Positions 1 to 9,225 of a DNA stretch of 64,000 nucleotides are shown here, in pieces; position 1 is the first letter of the stretch; every line of letters begins with the position of its first letter. Both the position numbers and the translations under genes were made by a program. The notes beneath the pieces are model-generated. The model was not told the origin of the DNA. It searched no databases and saw only the letters and a list, made by a program, of their open reading frames with translations. This stretch comes from Pseudomonas sp. PDM16 (lineage in GTDB: Bacteria; Pseudomonadota; Gammaproteobacteria; Pseudomonadales; Pseudomonadaceae): the NCBI RefSeq assembly GCF_014851865.1, contig NZ_JACVAM010000007.1, positions 162,553 through 226,552 of the forward strand. Direction: 5' to 3'.

Positions 1-646
1 GGCGTGCAGCCTTCATGACGGCCGGGCCACCGGCCTCATACTCGATGGCGGCAGTGGCGATCACTGTCTTCGGCCACAGCGAATTGACACTGATGCCGTA
101 CTTCCTGAATTCCTCGTGCATGCCCAGGGTCAGCATGCTCATGCCGTACTTGGTAGTGGTGTACGGGCTGTAGCTGGAGAACCACTGAGGGGCGAGGTTG
201 AGCGGCGGCGACAGGCTGAGAATGTGGCCGCGGCTGTCCTTAAGGTAGGGCAGGGCTGCCTGGCTGCAGACCATCACCGCGCGGGTGTTGATCTGGAACA
301 TCAGGTCGTAACGCTTGGGCTCCAGGTGCTCGACACCGATCAGGCGGATCGCCCCGGCGTTGTTGATCAGCGCATCGATTCCGCCGAAGTGCTCAGCGGC
401 CTGAGCCATGGCGGCTTTCACTGCGGCTTCGTCACGTACGTCCAGCTGCAGGGCCAGGGCCTTGCCACCGGCGGCCTCGACCTCGGCGGCCACAGTATGG
501 ATGGTGCCGGGCAGCTTGGGGTGCGGTTCTGCGCTCTTGGCAGCGATGACGATATTGGCGCCTTGGGCGGCGGCCTTGAGCGCAATCTCGCGGCCGATGC
601 CGCGGCTGGCGCCAGTGATGAACAGGGTTTTACCTTGCAGGGACAT
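1..646 (-). CDS. atuG: AtuG-like short-chain dehydrogenase/reductase (C-terminus cut by window edge)
   Basis: The first 215 or so residues of an SDR are present; the 3' end lies beyond the window. The Rossmann glycine motif TGASRGIG is near residue 11, an NNAGA motif follows, and the catalytic pair appears as YTTTK around residue 165. The spacing and the PLNLAPQW stretch before the active site resemble HSDL2-type SDRs. It is the last visible gene of the terpene operon, downstream of atuF and in the position of P. aeruginosa atuG. Its exact step in citronellol/geraniol breakdown is not established; oxidation or reduction of a terpenoid alcohol or acyl intermediate is a guess. ATG start at 646. 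Confidence 0.85.
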   Translation of the reverse strand, partial: MSLQGKTLFITGASRGIGREIALKAAAQGANIVIAAKSAEPHPKLPGTIHTVAAEVEAAGGKALALQLDVRDEAAVKAAMAQAAEHFGGIDALINNAGAIRLIGVEHLEPKRYDLMFQINTRAVMVCSQAALPYLKDSRGHILSLSPPLNLAPQWFSSYSPYTTTKYGMSMLTLGMHEEFRKYGISVNSLWPKTVIATAAIEYEAGGPAVMKAAR

Positions 647-673
647 GTTCGTGCTCCGTGGCTTGTTGTTCGA

Positions 674-760
674 GTAGGGTGGATCGGGGCGCGTAGTCGA
701 CGCTTTGTTCATCCACCAAGGTGGCGTTGTGGTGGATGAACAAAGCGTCATCCACCCTAC
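674..760. repeat. GTAGGGTGGAT-type palindromic repeat between atuG and atuF
   Basis: The outer arms are GTAGGGTGGAT (674-684) and ATCCACCCTAC (750-760). Inside lies a perfect 19-bp inverted repeat at 699-717 and 731-749 with a 13-bp spacer. It fills almost the whole gap between atuF and atuG and ends one base before the atuF stop codon. It resembles the REP/REPIN-type intergenic palindromes of pseudomonads. It may stabilise or attenuate the transcript, but no poly-U tract follows it. Confidence 0.8.
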
Positions 761-761
761 A

Positions 762-2750
762 TCAGGCTTCCGCGGCTTCGACTTCCACCAGCAGCTGGCG
801 ATTCTTCACCTGGTCGCCCTGGCTGACCTGCACGCGGCGGATCACGCCGTCGATGCCGGCCTTGAGCGGGTGCTCCATCTTCATCGCTTCCAGCACCACC
901 AGCAGTTGGCCCTTGCTGACCTGCTCGCCCTCGGCTACCAGCACTTCGACGATGGCGCCATCCATCGGTGCTTTGACCGTGCCGGAGCTGGCGGCGTTTT
1001 GCCCGCCGGCCGGTTCGTGGGTGACGTCGGTGAGCTCCAGGTTGCCGTTGTGGCCGTACAGCCAGACACGCTCGCCTGCCAGGTGATAGGCGCGGCGCTG
1101 GCGGATGCCGTCCAGCTCCAGGCTGGCCCAGCGGCCATCGCTGGCCAGCAGGCGTAGCTCAACGGATTGCTCGCCGACCTGCGCACGCAGCAGCGGCTGC
1201 GTGCCGGGCTCGAGCACTTGCAGTTCGACTGCATGTTTCTGCTCGCCCTGCTTGAGCACGAAGCTCCACGGCGCGCCGCCGGCATTGCGCCAGCCAGCCA
1301 AGCCGCCCTGGTGCGCGCGGGCATTGGCCGAGGCCTGGTAGAGCAGGGCGGCGGCAGTGGCCAGCTCGCTGGCAGCGGGCGCCTGCGGGCTCAGGCTCGG
1401 GTCGTCGGCAAAATGTTCGCCGATAAACGCCGTGGTGGCATGGCCGGCGGCAAACTCCGGGTGCTTGAGCAGGTTGGCGAGGAAGCGCTGGTTGCCGTTG
1501 ACACCGAGCAGCACGCAGTCCTCGACCGCGCGGGCCAGCTTGCGCCGGGCTTCGTCGCGGGTGGCGCCGTAGGCGATGACCTTGGCCAGCATCGGGTCGT
1601 AGAACGGGGTGACGGCCTGGCCTTCGACCAGACCGTGGTCGATGCGGATGCCGTCGAGCAGCGCCGGTTCCCAGCGCAGCACTTCACCGGTCTGCGGCAG
1701 GAAGTTGTGCGCGGAATCCTCGGCGTACAAACGCACTTCCATGGCGTGGCCGGTGAGGCGGATTTCCTCCTGCCTGAGTGGCAGCGGCTGGCCTTCGGCG
1801 GCGCGGATCTGCCAGGCGACCAGGTCTTGCCCGGTGATCAGCTCGGTGACCGGGTGTTCGACCTGCAGGCGGGTGTTCATTTCCAGGAAGAAGAATTCGC
1901 CGCTCTGGTCGAGGAGAAATTCCACGGTGCCGGCGCCGACATAGTTGACCGAGGCTGCAGCCTTCACTGCCGCTTCGCCCATGGCTTTACGCAGCGTCGG
2001 TGTCATCACCGGGCAGGGCGCTTCCTCAACCACTTTCTGGTGGCGGCGCTGCACCGAGCAGTCGCGTTCGCCCAGATAAACGATGTTGCCGTGCTGGTCG
2101 CCGAACACCTGGATTTCCACGTGGCGTGGGCGGATCACCGCGCGTTCGAGAATCAGCTCGCCGGAGCCGAAGGCGTTCTGCGCTTCGGAGCGGGCGGTGC
2201 GGATCTGCGCCAGCAGCTCACTGGACTCGTGCGCCAGGCGCATGCCACGGCCACCGCCGCCGGCGCTGGCCTTGATCATCAGCGGGTAGCCGATGCGTGC
2301 CGCCTCGCGGCTCAGGGTGTCGTCGTCCTGCGCCGCGCCCTCGTAGCCGGGAATGCAGGGCACGCCAGCCTCGAGCATGGCGATCTTGGACAGGCGCTTG
2401 CTGCCCATCAGGTGGATGGCTTCCACGGTCGGGCCGATAAACACGATGCCGGCCGCCTCGCAGGCGCGGGCAAAGTCGGCGTTCTCGGAGAGGAAACCGT
2501 AGCCGGGGTGGATGGCATCGGCGCCGGTCTTCTGCGCCGCGGCGATGATGTTATCGATCACCAGGTACGACTGGTTGACCTGCGCCGGGCCGATGCACAC
2601 GGCCTCGTCGGCCAGCTGCACATGGCGCGCGCCGGCGTCTGCCGCGGAGTACACCGCCACGGTGCGGTAGCCAAGGTCTTGCGCGGTGCGCATGACCCGG
2701 CAGGCGATCTCGCCGCGGTTGGCGATCAGAATCTTGTTGAATGCAGCCAT
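762..2750 (-). CDS. atuF: Geranyl-CoA carboxylase biotin-containing alpha subunit
   Basis: A 662-residue acyl-CoA carboxylase alpha subunit. The N-terminal biotin carboxylase domain (about 1-450) starts KILIANRGEIACR and has the ATP-grasp glycine loop GGGGRGMR near residue 165 and the EMNTRLQVEHPVTE signature. The C-terminal BCCP domain carries the biotinylation motif EAMKM with the acceptor lysine near residue 624. With AtuC it would carboxylate cis-geranyl-CoA to isohexenylglutaconyl-CoA. Family members also include methylcrotonyl-CoA carboxylase LiuD; the assignment to AtuF rests on the neighbours atuA-atuE and atuR. Palindromic repeats flank the gene on both sides. Confidence 0.92.
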   Translation of the reverse strand: MAAFNKILIANRGEIACRVMRTAQDLGYRTVAVYSAADAGARHVQLADEAVCIGPAQVNQSYLVIDNIIAAAQKTGADAIHPGYGFLSENADFARACEAAGIVFIGPTVEAIHLMGSKRLSKIAMLEAGVPCIPGYEGAAQDDDTLSREAARIGYPLMIKASAGGGGRGMRLAHESSELLAQIRTARSEAQNAFGSGELILERAVIRPRHVEIQVFGDQHGNIVYLGERDCSVQRRHQKVVEEAPCPVMTPTLRKAMGEAAVKAAASVNYVGAGTVEFLLDQSGEFFFLEMNTRLQVEHPVTELITGQDLVAWQIRAAEGQPLPLRQEEIRLTGHAMEVRLYAEDSAHNFLPQTGEVLRWEPALLDGIRIDHGLVEGQAVTPFYDPMLAKVIAYGATRDEARRKLARAVEDCVLLGVNGNQRFLANLLKHPEFAAGHATTAFIGEHFADDPSLSPQAPAASELATAAALLYQASANARAHQGGLAGWRNAGGAPWSFVLKQGEQKHAVELQVLEPGTQPLLRAQVGEQSVELRLLASDGRWASLELDGIRQRRAYHLAGERVWLYGHNGNLELTDVTHEPAGGQNAASSGTVKAPMDGAIVEVLVAEGEQVSKGQLLVVLEAMKMEHPLKAGIDGVIRRVQVSQGDQVKNRQLLVEVEAAEA

Positions 2751-2791
2751 GTTGTTGTTCTACTCCTGCCGTTCAAACCGCAGTGGTTTAC

Positions 2792-2864
2792 GTAGGGTGG
2801 ATCGCGCTTTATCGATCCACCGGACGGTGTTCTTGGTGGATGTAGAAAGCGACATCCACCCTAC
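2792..2864. repeat. GTAGGGTGGAT-type palindromic repeat between atuF and atuE
   Basis: A second member of the family seen upstream of atuG. Outer arms GTAGGGTGGAT (2792-2802) and ATCCACCCTAC (2854-2864) enclose an inner ATCCACC/GGTGGAT pair (2815-2821 and 2835-2841). It occupies about half of the 150-bp gap between atuE and atuF. Confidence 0.8.
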
Positions 2865-2899
2865 GAGCTACGGTCGGCAATGCCGATCGGTCCAATCCA

Positions 2900-3697
2900 T
2901 CATTGGGCCCACTTCGGCTTGCGCTTCTGCACAAAGGCCATGGTGCCTTCCGCGCCTTCGCTGCCCAGCACCGCTTCGGCGAACTGGCCGGCGGCGTGGT
3001 CGAGCAGGCTGCCGAGGTTTTCTGTTTCGGTGGCCAGCAGCAGGGCCTTGGTCGCCGCATTTGCGCCCGGTGCGCACTGGCGCACCTGCTGCAGGCATTC
3101 GGCGAGGCGGTCGACCACGGCCTGGTCGTCGGCTTCGCTGAAGTGCACCAGACCCAGACACAAGGCCTCGGCGCCGTCGAAGCGGGCGGCGGTGAGGGCC
3201 AGGCGGCGGGCCTGAGTCAGACCGATACGCTTGACCACGAAGGGGGCGATCTGCGCCGGCAGAATCCCTAAGCTGGTTTCCGGCAGGCCGAACTTGGCGC
3301 CCTGGTGGGCGATGGCGATATCGGAGACACAGGCCAGACCGAAGCCGCCGCCGAGCACCGCGCCTTCCAGCACGGCGACCAGCACTTGCGGTGTGTACTG
3401 GGCTTCCTCCAGCAGGTTGCCGAAGGCGCGGTTCAGCTCGCGGTAGGCATCGCCACCCTTGGCTCGCGCACCGGCCATGTCTTTGATGTCGCCGCCAGCG
3501 CAGAAGTGGCCGTCGGCGCCGCGCAGCACCAGAGCGCGAGTGGTCTGGTCGTTGCGCACGGCGCGCAGCACGGCGCGCAGTTCTTCGACCATCGCCAGGC
3601 TCATGGCATTGCGGCTTTCCGGGCGGTTGAGGGTGACGTAGAGCACGCCCTCGACTTGTTCCAGCAGCAGGGTTTGGCAGTTCGGCAGTTCGGCCAT
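2900..3697 (-). CDS. atuE: Isohexenylglutaconyl-CoA hydratase (enoyl-CoA hydratase family)
   Basis: A 265-residue crotonase-fold protein. The oxyanion-hole segment GHFCAGGDIKDMAG is near residue 66, and GLPETSLGI near residue 140 holds a conserved acidic residue. In the atu pathway it hydrates isohexenylglutaconyl-CoA to the 3-hydroxy compound, which is then cleaved. ATG start at 3697, 10 bp after the atuD stop at 3708, so it is co-transcribed. Length is normal for the family. Function is assigned from family plus gene order; the sequence alone would only say enoyl-CoA hydratase/isomerase. Confidence 0.9.
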   Translation of the reverse strand: MAELPNCQTLLLEQVEGVLYVTLNRPESRNAMSLAMVEELRAVLRAVRNDQTTRALVLRGADGHFCAGGDIKDMAGARAKGGDAYRELNRAFGNLLEEAQYTPQVLVAVLEGAVLGGGFGLACVSDIAIAHQGAKFGLPETSLGILPAQIAPFVVKRIGLTQARRLALTAARFDGAEALCLGLVHFSEADDQAVVDRLAECLQQVRQCAPGANAATKALLLATETENLGSLLDHAAGQFAEAVLGSEGAEGTMAFVQKRKPKWAQ

Positions 3698-3707
3698 GAT
3701 CGCTTCC

Positions 3708-4868
3708 TCAGCCCTTCTTTTTGCCGGGCAGGATGCCCATCAGCTTGCAGATGATGCCCAGCATGATCTCGTCGGCACCGCCGCCGATGCTCACCAGACG
3801 CACGTCGCGGTAGGCGCGCGAGACCGGGTTGTCCCACATGAAGCCCATGCCGCCCCAGTACTGCAGGCAGCTGTCGGTCACTTCGCGACCCAGGCGGCCG
3901 GCTTTGAGCTTGGCCATGGAGGCCAGCTTGGTCACGTCGCGGCCTTTCACGTACAGCTCGGTGGCGTGGTAGACGAGGGCGCGCAGGGCCTCGATCTCGC
4001 TCTGCAGCTCGGCCATGCGGAAGTGAATGACCTGGTTGTCGATCAGCGGGGTGCCAAAGGTGTGGCGCTGCTTGCAGTACTCGATGGTGCTGTCGACGCA
4101 GTACTCCAGGCCCTTGATCATGTTGGCCGCGCCGAACATGCGCTCTTCCTGGAACTGCAGCATCTGCATCATGAAGCCGGCGCCTTCGTGGCCGATGCGG
4201 TTGCGCTGCGGTACGCGCACGTTGTCGAAGAACACTTGGGCGGTCTCCGAGCTGCGCATGCCGAGCTTGTCCAGGTGCGGGCTGAGGGTGATGCCCGGGG
4301 TGTTCATCGGCACCACGATCAGCGACTTGTTGACGTGGGGCTTGTCGTCGCTGGTGTTGGCCAGCAGGCAGATAAAGTCGGCCGACGGGGAGTTGGTGAT
4401 CCACATCTTGCTGCCGTTGATCACGTAGTCGTCGCCGTCCTTGCGGGCGGTGGTCTTCAGCCCGGCCACGTCGGAGCCGGCGCCGACTTCGGAAACGCCG
4501 ATGCAGCCGACCATGTCGCCGGCGATGGCGGGACGCAGGAACTCCTCACGCAGCTCATCGGAGCCGAAGCGGGCCAGGGCCGGGGTGCACATGTCGGTCT
4601 GCACGCCGATGGCCATGGGGATGCCGCCGCAGTGGATGGTGCCGAACTCTTCGGCGGCGACCACCGAGTAGCTGTAGTCCAGGCCCATGCCGCCAAATTT
4701 CTCCGGCTTGGAGATGCCCAGCAGGCCGAGGTCGCCGGCCTTCTTGAAGATCTCGTGCATGGGGAATTTGCCGGCCTTTTCCCACTCGTCGACGTGCGGA
4801 TTGATTTCGTGCTCGACGAAGTTGCGGACGGTGCGGCGAAGCTCTTCGTGTTCTTGGGTAAAGATCAT
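3708..4868 (-). CDS. atuD: Citronellyl-CoA dehydrogenase (acyl-CoA dehydrogenase family)
   Basis: A 386-residue FAD-dependent acyl-CoA dehydrogenase. It begins MIFTQEHEELRRTVRNF, has the flavin-contacting VSEVGAGSD and MWITNS segments, the QRHTFG segment, and a GGGADEI motif near the C-terminus whose Glu corresponds to the catalytic base of short/medium-chain enzymes. It would desaturate citronellyl-CoA to cis-geranyl-CoA. It sits between atuC and atuE, 20 bp downstream of atuC. Assignment as AtuD is by synteny. Confidence 0.9.
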   Translation of the reverse strand: MIFTQEHEELRRTVRNFVEHEINPHVDEWEKAGKFPMHEIFKKAGDLGLLGISKPEKFGGMGLDYSYSVVAAEEFGTIHCGGIPMAIGVQTDMCTPALARFGSDELREEFLRPAIAGDMVGCIGVSEVGAGSDVAGLKTTARKDGDDYVINGSKMWITNSPSADFICLLANTSDDKPHVNKSLIVVPMNTPGITLSPHLDKLGMRSSETAQVFFDNVRVPQRNRIGHEGAGFMMQMLQFQEERMFGAANMIKGLEYCVDSTIEYCKQRHTFGTPLIDNQVIHFRMAELQSEIEALRALVYHATELYVKGRDVTKLASMAKLKAGRLGREVTDSCLQYWGGMGFMWDNPVSRAYRDVRLVSIGGGADEIMLGIICKLMGILPGKKKG

Positions 4869-4888
4869 TTTTATTGTTCTCCGAAGGG

Positions 4889-6505
4889 TTACAGGCGGGC
4901 GACGCCGAACGAGTTGGATTTGAGGGGGCGCACATTGGCTTCTGCGCAGATGTCCAGCAGGAAGCCGAGCAGCTTGCGCGTGTCGCGCGGGTCAATCAGG
5001 CCGTCGTCCCACAGGCTGGCGGTGCCGTACAGCGCGGTGGACTGGCTGTCGAGCTTCTGCGCGGTGGCCATTTCCAGCATGTCGAGCATCTTCGGGTCGG
5101 CCTCTTTGCCTTCCTTGCGGTGCTTGTCCTCGGTGACGATGCGCAGCACCTTGCCGGCCTGGGCGCCGCCCATCACGGCGGTCTTGCTGTTGGGCCAGGC
5201 GAAGATGAAGCGCGGGTCGAGGCCACGGCCGCACATGGCGTAGTTGCCGGCGCCGTAGGAGCCGCCGACCACTATGGTCAGCTTCGGCACGGTGGCGTTG
5301 GCCACCGCCTGGATCAGCTTGGAGCCGTGCTTGATCACGCCGTTCTGCTCGGACTCGGTACCGACCATGAAACCGGTGGTGTTGTGGAAGAACAGGATCG
5401 GCGTGTTGCTCTGCTCGCACAGCTGGATGAACTGGGCGGCCTTGGCCGCGCCGCGCGGAGTGATCGGCCCGTTGTTGCCGATAAAGCCGCAGGGCTGACC
5501 TTCGATGGCCAGGTGGCCGCAAACGGTCTGGCTGTCGAACTCGTTCTTGAAGTCGAGGAAGGCCGAGCCGTCGGCGATGCGTGCGACGATCTCGCGCACG
5601 TCGTAGGGCTTCTTGGCGTCGGCGGGGACGATGCCGAGCAGTTCTTCGGCCGGGTACAGCGGCTCGCTGTAAACCTTGGCCGGGCGCGCCGGCAGTTGCG
5701 CATTCCACGGCAGCAGGCCGGTGATTTCACGGGCCAGGCGCACGCCGTCGGCGTCGTTCTCGGCCAGGTATTCGGCAGTGCCGGCGACCTGGGCGTGCAT
5801 CTCGGCGCCGCCCAGTTCTTCATCGGTGGCCACTTCGCCGGTGGCGGCTTTCAGCAGTGGAGGGCCGGCGAGGAACATCTTGGCCTTGCCGCGTACCACC
5901 ACCACGTAGTCCGACAGGCCCGGCTGGTAGGCGCCGCCGGCGGTGCTGGAACCGTGCACCACGGTGATCTGCGGCAGGCCCATGGCCGACATGCGCGCCT
6001 GGTTGGCGAAGCCGCGGGCGCCTTCGACGAAGATGTCAGCGGCGTAGTTGAGGTTGGCGCCACCGCTTTCGGCCAGGGTGATCACCGGCAGTTTGTTTTC
6101 CACGGCGATCTGCTGCAGGCGCAGGGATTTCTTCAGCCCGGTGGGCGAGATGGTGCCGCCCTTGATCGCGCTGTTGTTGGCGATCACCAGGCAGCGCACG
6201 CCGGCCACGTAGCCGATGCCGGCGATGATGCCGCCGCCGGCCTGGGTGCCGTCTTTGTCGTCGTGCAGCTTGTAGCCGGCCAACGAGGACAGTTCGAGGA
6301 ACGGCGCGCCGGGGTCGAGCAGCAGGTTGATGCGCTCGCGCGGCAGCAACTGGCCGCGCTTGATGAACTTGGGTTTGGCCTCGAAGGCCTTGTCCAGCAC
6401 CTTCTGTTCGACGTCGCGGAAGCTGGCGATGGCGGCCAGCATGGCCTCGCGGTTCTGCGCGAAGCTGTCGCCGTGGACGTCGAGTTCGGACTGAATGACG
6501 GGCAT
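4889..6505 (-). CDS. atuC: Geranyl-CoA carboxylase beta (carboxyltransferase) subunit
   Basis: A 538-residue carboxyltransferase. The N-terminal half contains GSSTAGGAYQPGLSDY and the C-terminal half GGSYGAGNYAMCGR and RFIFAWPNSKTAVMGG, the acyl-CoA and carboxybiotin loops of the acyl-CoA carboxylase beta family. It pairs with AtuF (biotin subunit) encoded downstream. Homologous LiuB acts in leucine breakdown; the neighbours point to the terpene enzyme. ATG start at 6505, 4 bp from the atuB stop at 6510. Confidence 0.92.
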   Translation of the reverse strand: MPVIQSELDVHGDSFAQNREAMLAAIASFRDVEQKVLDKAFEAKPKFIKRGQLLPRERINLLLDPGAPFLELSSLAGYKLHDDKDGTQAGGGIIAGIGYVAGVRCLVIANNSAIKGGTISPTGLKKSLRLQQIAVENKLPVITLAESGGANLNYAADIFVEGARGFANQARMSAMGLPQITVVHGSSTAGGAYQPGLSDYVVVVRGKAKMFLAGPPLLKAATGEVATDEELGGAEMHAQVAGTAEYLAENDADGVRLAREITGLLPWNAQLPARPAKVYSEPLYPAEELLGIVPADAKKPYDVREIVARIADGSAFLDFKNEFDSQTVCGHLAIEGQPCGFIGNNGPITPRGAAKAAQFIQLCEQSNTPILFFHNTTGFMVGTESEQNGVIKHGSKLIQAVANATVPKLTIVVGGSYGAGNYAMCGRGLDPRFIFAWPNSKTAVMGGAQAGKVLRIVTEDKHRKEGKEADPKMLDMLEMATAQKLDSQSTALYGTASLWDDGLIDPRDTRKLLGFLLDICAEANVRPLKSNSFGVARL

Positions 6506-6509
6506 CGGG

Positions 6510-7379
6510 TTACTCCTGATCCTTCAGTACATCGGGCACGTAGGCGCGATGGAAGCCGTTGTAGGACTCGCTGTTCTTCGCTTTGCCCAGCGTCCAGGCG
6601 CGGGTGCCTTGGCTCGCGGCGCCGTCGATGCGGATGGTGTTGCCGCTGATGAAGTTGGCGCCGGGGGAGAGCAGGAAGACGATGGCCGCGGCCACTTCCG
6701 ACTCGGTGCCGATGCGCTGCAGCGGCACGTGATCCTTGAGGTTGCGGATCATGTTCTTCATCGACTCGGGGTAGGTGTCCATGCCGCTGGAGGCGATCCA
6801 GCCTGGCGCCACGGCGTTGACCCGCACACCGGCGTGGCCCCACTCGTAGGCGGCGGTCTTGGTGAAGTTCTCCATGCCGGCGCGGGCGGCGCCGGAGTGG
6901 CCCATGCCGGGCATGCCGCCCCACATGTCGGCGAGCATGTTGACGATGCTGCCGCCGGTCTTGCTCATGCTCTGGCTGAACACTTCGCGGGCGATCAGGA
7001 AACCACCGACCAGGTTGGTGCGCACCACGGTCTCGAAGCCTTTCTGGTTGATCGACACCAGCGGCGCGGGGAACTGGCCGCCGGCGTTGTTGACCAGGTG
7101 GTGGATCGGCCCGCGCTCGGCGATCACTGCCTTGACCATGGCCTTGACCGCTTCTTCCTCACGGATATCGCACACGGCAAAGCTGGCGCTGCCACCGTCT
7201 TCTGCAATCTCGCCGGCGGTCTTTTCCAGCTTCTCCAGCTTGCGCCCGACCAGCACCACATGGGCGCCCAGGTGGGCCAGTTCATGGGCCACGCAGCGGC
7301 CGATACCGCTGCCGCCGCCGGTGACCAGGATGGTCTGGCCGCTGAACAGGCCGGGTTTGAAGACTGAGTCGTATGCCAT
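6510..7379 (-). CDS. atuB: AtuB short-chain dehydrogenase with non-canonical active site
   Basis: A 289-residue SDR with the NAD(P) motif TGGGSGIG (near residue 21), NNAGG and a normal Rossmann pattern. The usual Tyr-x3-Lys is not present; the aligned segment reads HSGAARAGM, like the 2,4-dienoyl-CoA reductase branch of SDRs, in which the tyrosine is absent, and here the lysine position is Arg. A role on an unsaturated acyl-CoA intermediate is therefore plausible, but the step is not proven. ATG start at 7379, 14 bp after the atuA stop. Confidence 0.88.
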   Translation of the reverse strand: MAYDSVFKPGLFSGQTILVTGGGSGIGRCVAHELAHLGAHVVLVGRKLEKLEKTAGEIAEDGGSASFAVCDIREEEAVKAMVKAVIAERGPIHHLVNNAGGQFPAPLVSINQKGFETVVRTNLVGGFLIAREVFSQSMSKTGGSIVNMLADMWGGMPGMGHSGAARAGMENFTKTAAYEWGHAGVRVNAVAPGWIASSGMDTYPESMKNMIRNLKDHVPLQRIGTESEVAAAIVFLLSPGANFISGNTIRIDGAASQGTRAWTLGKAKNSESYNGFHRAYVPDVLKDQE

Positions 7380-7393
7380 TGTTATTGTCCTTG

Positions 7394-9181
7394 TTACAGG
7401 CTGTCAGCCAGTGCGCGCGGCACCGGAATCGGGAACTCCAGCAACTGCTGGGCGAAGGCCTTGCCCTGCGGGTCGATGCGCAGGCTGGCCACGCCGCCGC
7501 CGCCCAGGGCGTTCTCCAGCAGGAAGTTGAGGCTGTGGCTGCTCGGCAGGTACCAGCGGCTGACCTTGCCGGTCTGGCCGTCGATCACGTGCTGCATCCA
7601 TTCGGCCACGGCACCCTCGCTGAGTGCAGCGGCGATCCAGGCCAGATACTCGGGCTTTCTCGCCATCACACCGATATTGCTGTGGTTGCCCTTGTCACCG
7701 GAGCGGGCTACGGCCAGCTTGATCAGCGGCACCGTGGTATCGGCCTGGCCGCTGGTGGCCGGCACGGCGACTTCGGCGGCGATCTGTGTTGGGTCGAAGG
7801 TGTCCAGTTGGGGCAGGGCGAGTGGGCTGCGCTGGCCACCCAGTTCCACTTCCAGGCTACAGGCGGTCTTGTCGGCCAGGAAGCTGAACAGGCGGATCAC
7901 CGGGTACACGGTGGGGCGGCCGCCGACTATGCCGGTCAGGCCCGGCGCCATGCCGGTTGCGGCCTGGGCGATCTCGCGGGAGAACAACACCAGCGCTTCC
8001 TTCTTGGCATGGCGCACACCGATCTTCACCACCACTTCGCGGGTGTCGCGGCGCTGGCCGTGCGGGCCGTAAGTCGCTTCAGTGCCGAGCAGTTCGATGC
8101 AGACTTCCTTGTATGGCCCCCAGCCTCGCTCGGCGAACATCTCTTCGGTCTTGTTGATGATCGCCCGGCTGACCCGCTCGGCCTTGGCCACTGCGTCGAT
8201 GCCGGCCAGCAGGCAGCTGGCGGTGCAGCGGAAGCCATCAGGGTGGGTGGCGCTGACCTTGTACTGCGCGGTCGGTGCCAGGCCGCGAGCGCCTTTCAGT
8301 TCGACGCGGTTGGCGCCGACCTGGGTCAGTTGCACCCGGGTGAAGTCGCAGACCACATCGGGCAGGTAATAGGCACGCGGGTCGCCAATCTCGTAGAGCA
8401 TCTGCTCGCCCACCGACAAGGTGGAGATCAGCCCGCCAGTGCCTTCCGGTTTGCTGACCACGAAGCTGCCATCGGCCTGTACCTCGACGACGGGGAAGCC
8501 GATATGTTCGTAATCCGGGACGTCGCGCCAGTCGGTGAAGTTGCCGCCGGTGCACTGCGCGCCACATTCGATGATGTGGCCGGCCAGGGCGGCCTGAGCC
8601 AGCTTGTCGTAGTCGTTCCAGGCCCAGCCGAATTCATGCACCAGGGCGGCGCTGACCACGGCGCTGTCGACCACACGGCCGGTGATGACGATATCGGCGC
8701 CGAGCTTCAGCGCTTCGACCAGGCCCGGTGCGCCGAGGTAGGCGTTGACCGATACGCACATGGGCGGCAGCGGGGCGCCGGTGAACATCTCCACGGTGCC
8801 GGCTTTGGCCAGTTCGCCCAGCTTGGGTTGCAGGTTGTCGCCGTGCACCACGGCGATGGTCAGATCGACGCCAGCCTTGGCGCAGACGGCGGCCAGGGCA
8901 GCGGCGCAGGCGCTGGGGTTGACCCCGCCGGCATTGCTGATGACGCGGATGTTCTTCGCGGCGATGTCCTGCAGCAGCGGGGCGAGCACTTCGACGAAGT
9001 CGGTGGCATAACCTTCGTCCGGCTTCTTCATGCGCGCGCCGGCCATGATCGACATGGTCACTTCGGCCAGGTAGTCGAACACCAGGTAATCCAGCTCGGT
9101 GCCACGCACCAGCTGGGCGGCGGCAGTGGAGGTGTCGCCCCAGAAGGCGGAGGCGCAGCCAATGCGGATGGTCTTGCTCAT
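7394..9181 (-). CDS. atuA: Acyclic terpene utilisation protein AtuA (DUF1446 family)
   Basis: A 595-residue protein of the AtuA/DUF1446 family, first gene of the operon. The N-terminus MSKTIRIGCASAFWGDT and the GADIVITGRVVDSA segment are typical. The biochemical role is unknown, although the gene is required for growth on acyclic terpenes in P. aeruginosa. An in-frame extension reaches a TTG at 9229 but would overlap the predicted operator; the ATG at 9181 gives the usual N-terminus. No strong ribosome site is seen (GGAAT about 14 nt upstream). Confidence 0.92.
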   Translation of the reverse strand: MSKTIRIGCASAFWGDTSTAAAQLVRGTELDYLVFDYLAEVTMSIMAGARMKKPDEGYATDFVEVLAPLLQDIAAKNIRVISNAGGVNPSACAAALAAVCAKAGVDLTIAVVHGDNLQPKLGELAKAGTVEMFTGAPLPPMCVSVNAYLGAPGLVEALKLGADIVITGRVVDSAVVSAALVHEFGWAWNDYDKLAQAALAGHIIECGAQCTGGNFTDWRDVPDYEHIGFPVVEVQADGSFVVSKPEGTGGLISTLSVGEQMLYEIGDPRAYYLPDVVCDFTRVQLTQVGANRVELKGARGLAPTAQYKVSATHPDGFRCTASCLLAGIDAVAKAERVSRAIINKTEEMFAERGWGPYKEVCIELLGTEATYGPHGQRRDTREVVVKIGVRHAKKEALVLFSREIAQAATGMAPGLTGIVGGRPTVYPVIRLFSFLADKTACSLEVELGGQRSPLALPQLDTFDPTQIAAEVAVPATSGQADTTVPLIKLAVARSGDKGNHSNIGVMARKPEYLAWIAAALSEGAVAEWMQHVIDGQTGKVSRWYLPSSHSLNFLLENALGGGGVASLRIDPQGKAFAQQLLEFPIPVPRALADSL

Positions 9182-9225
9182 TTTTATTGGGATTCCATCG
9201 TCGCCAGAAGATGAATAGGACATTA

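Noticed and set aside
4874..6649. 591-residue plus-strand ORF across atuC
   Set aside because: It is antisense to a conserved carboxyltransferase gene; high-GC third positions open the opposite frame. No family or ribosome site.
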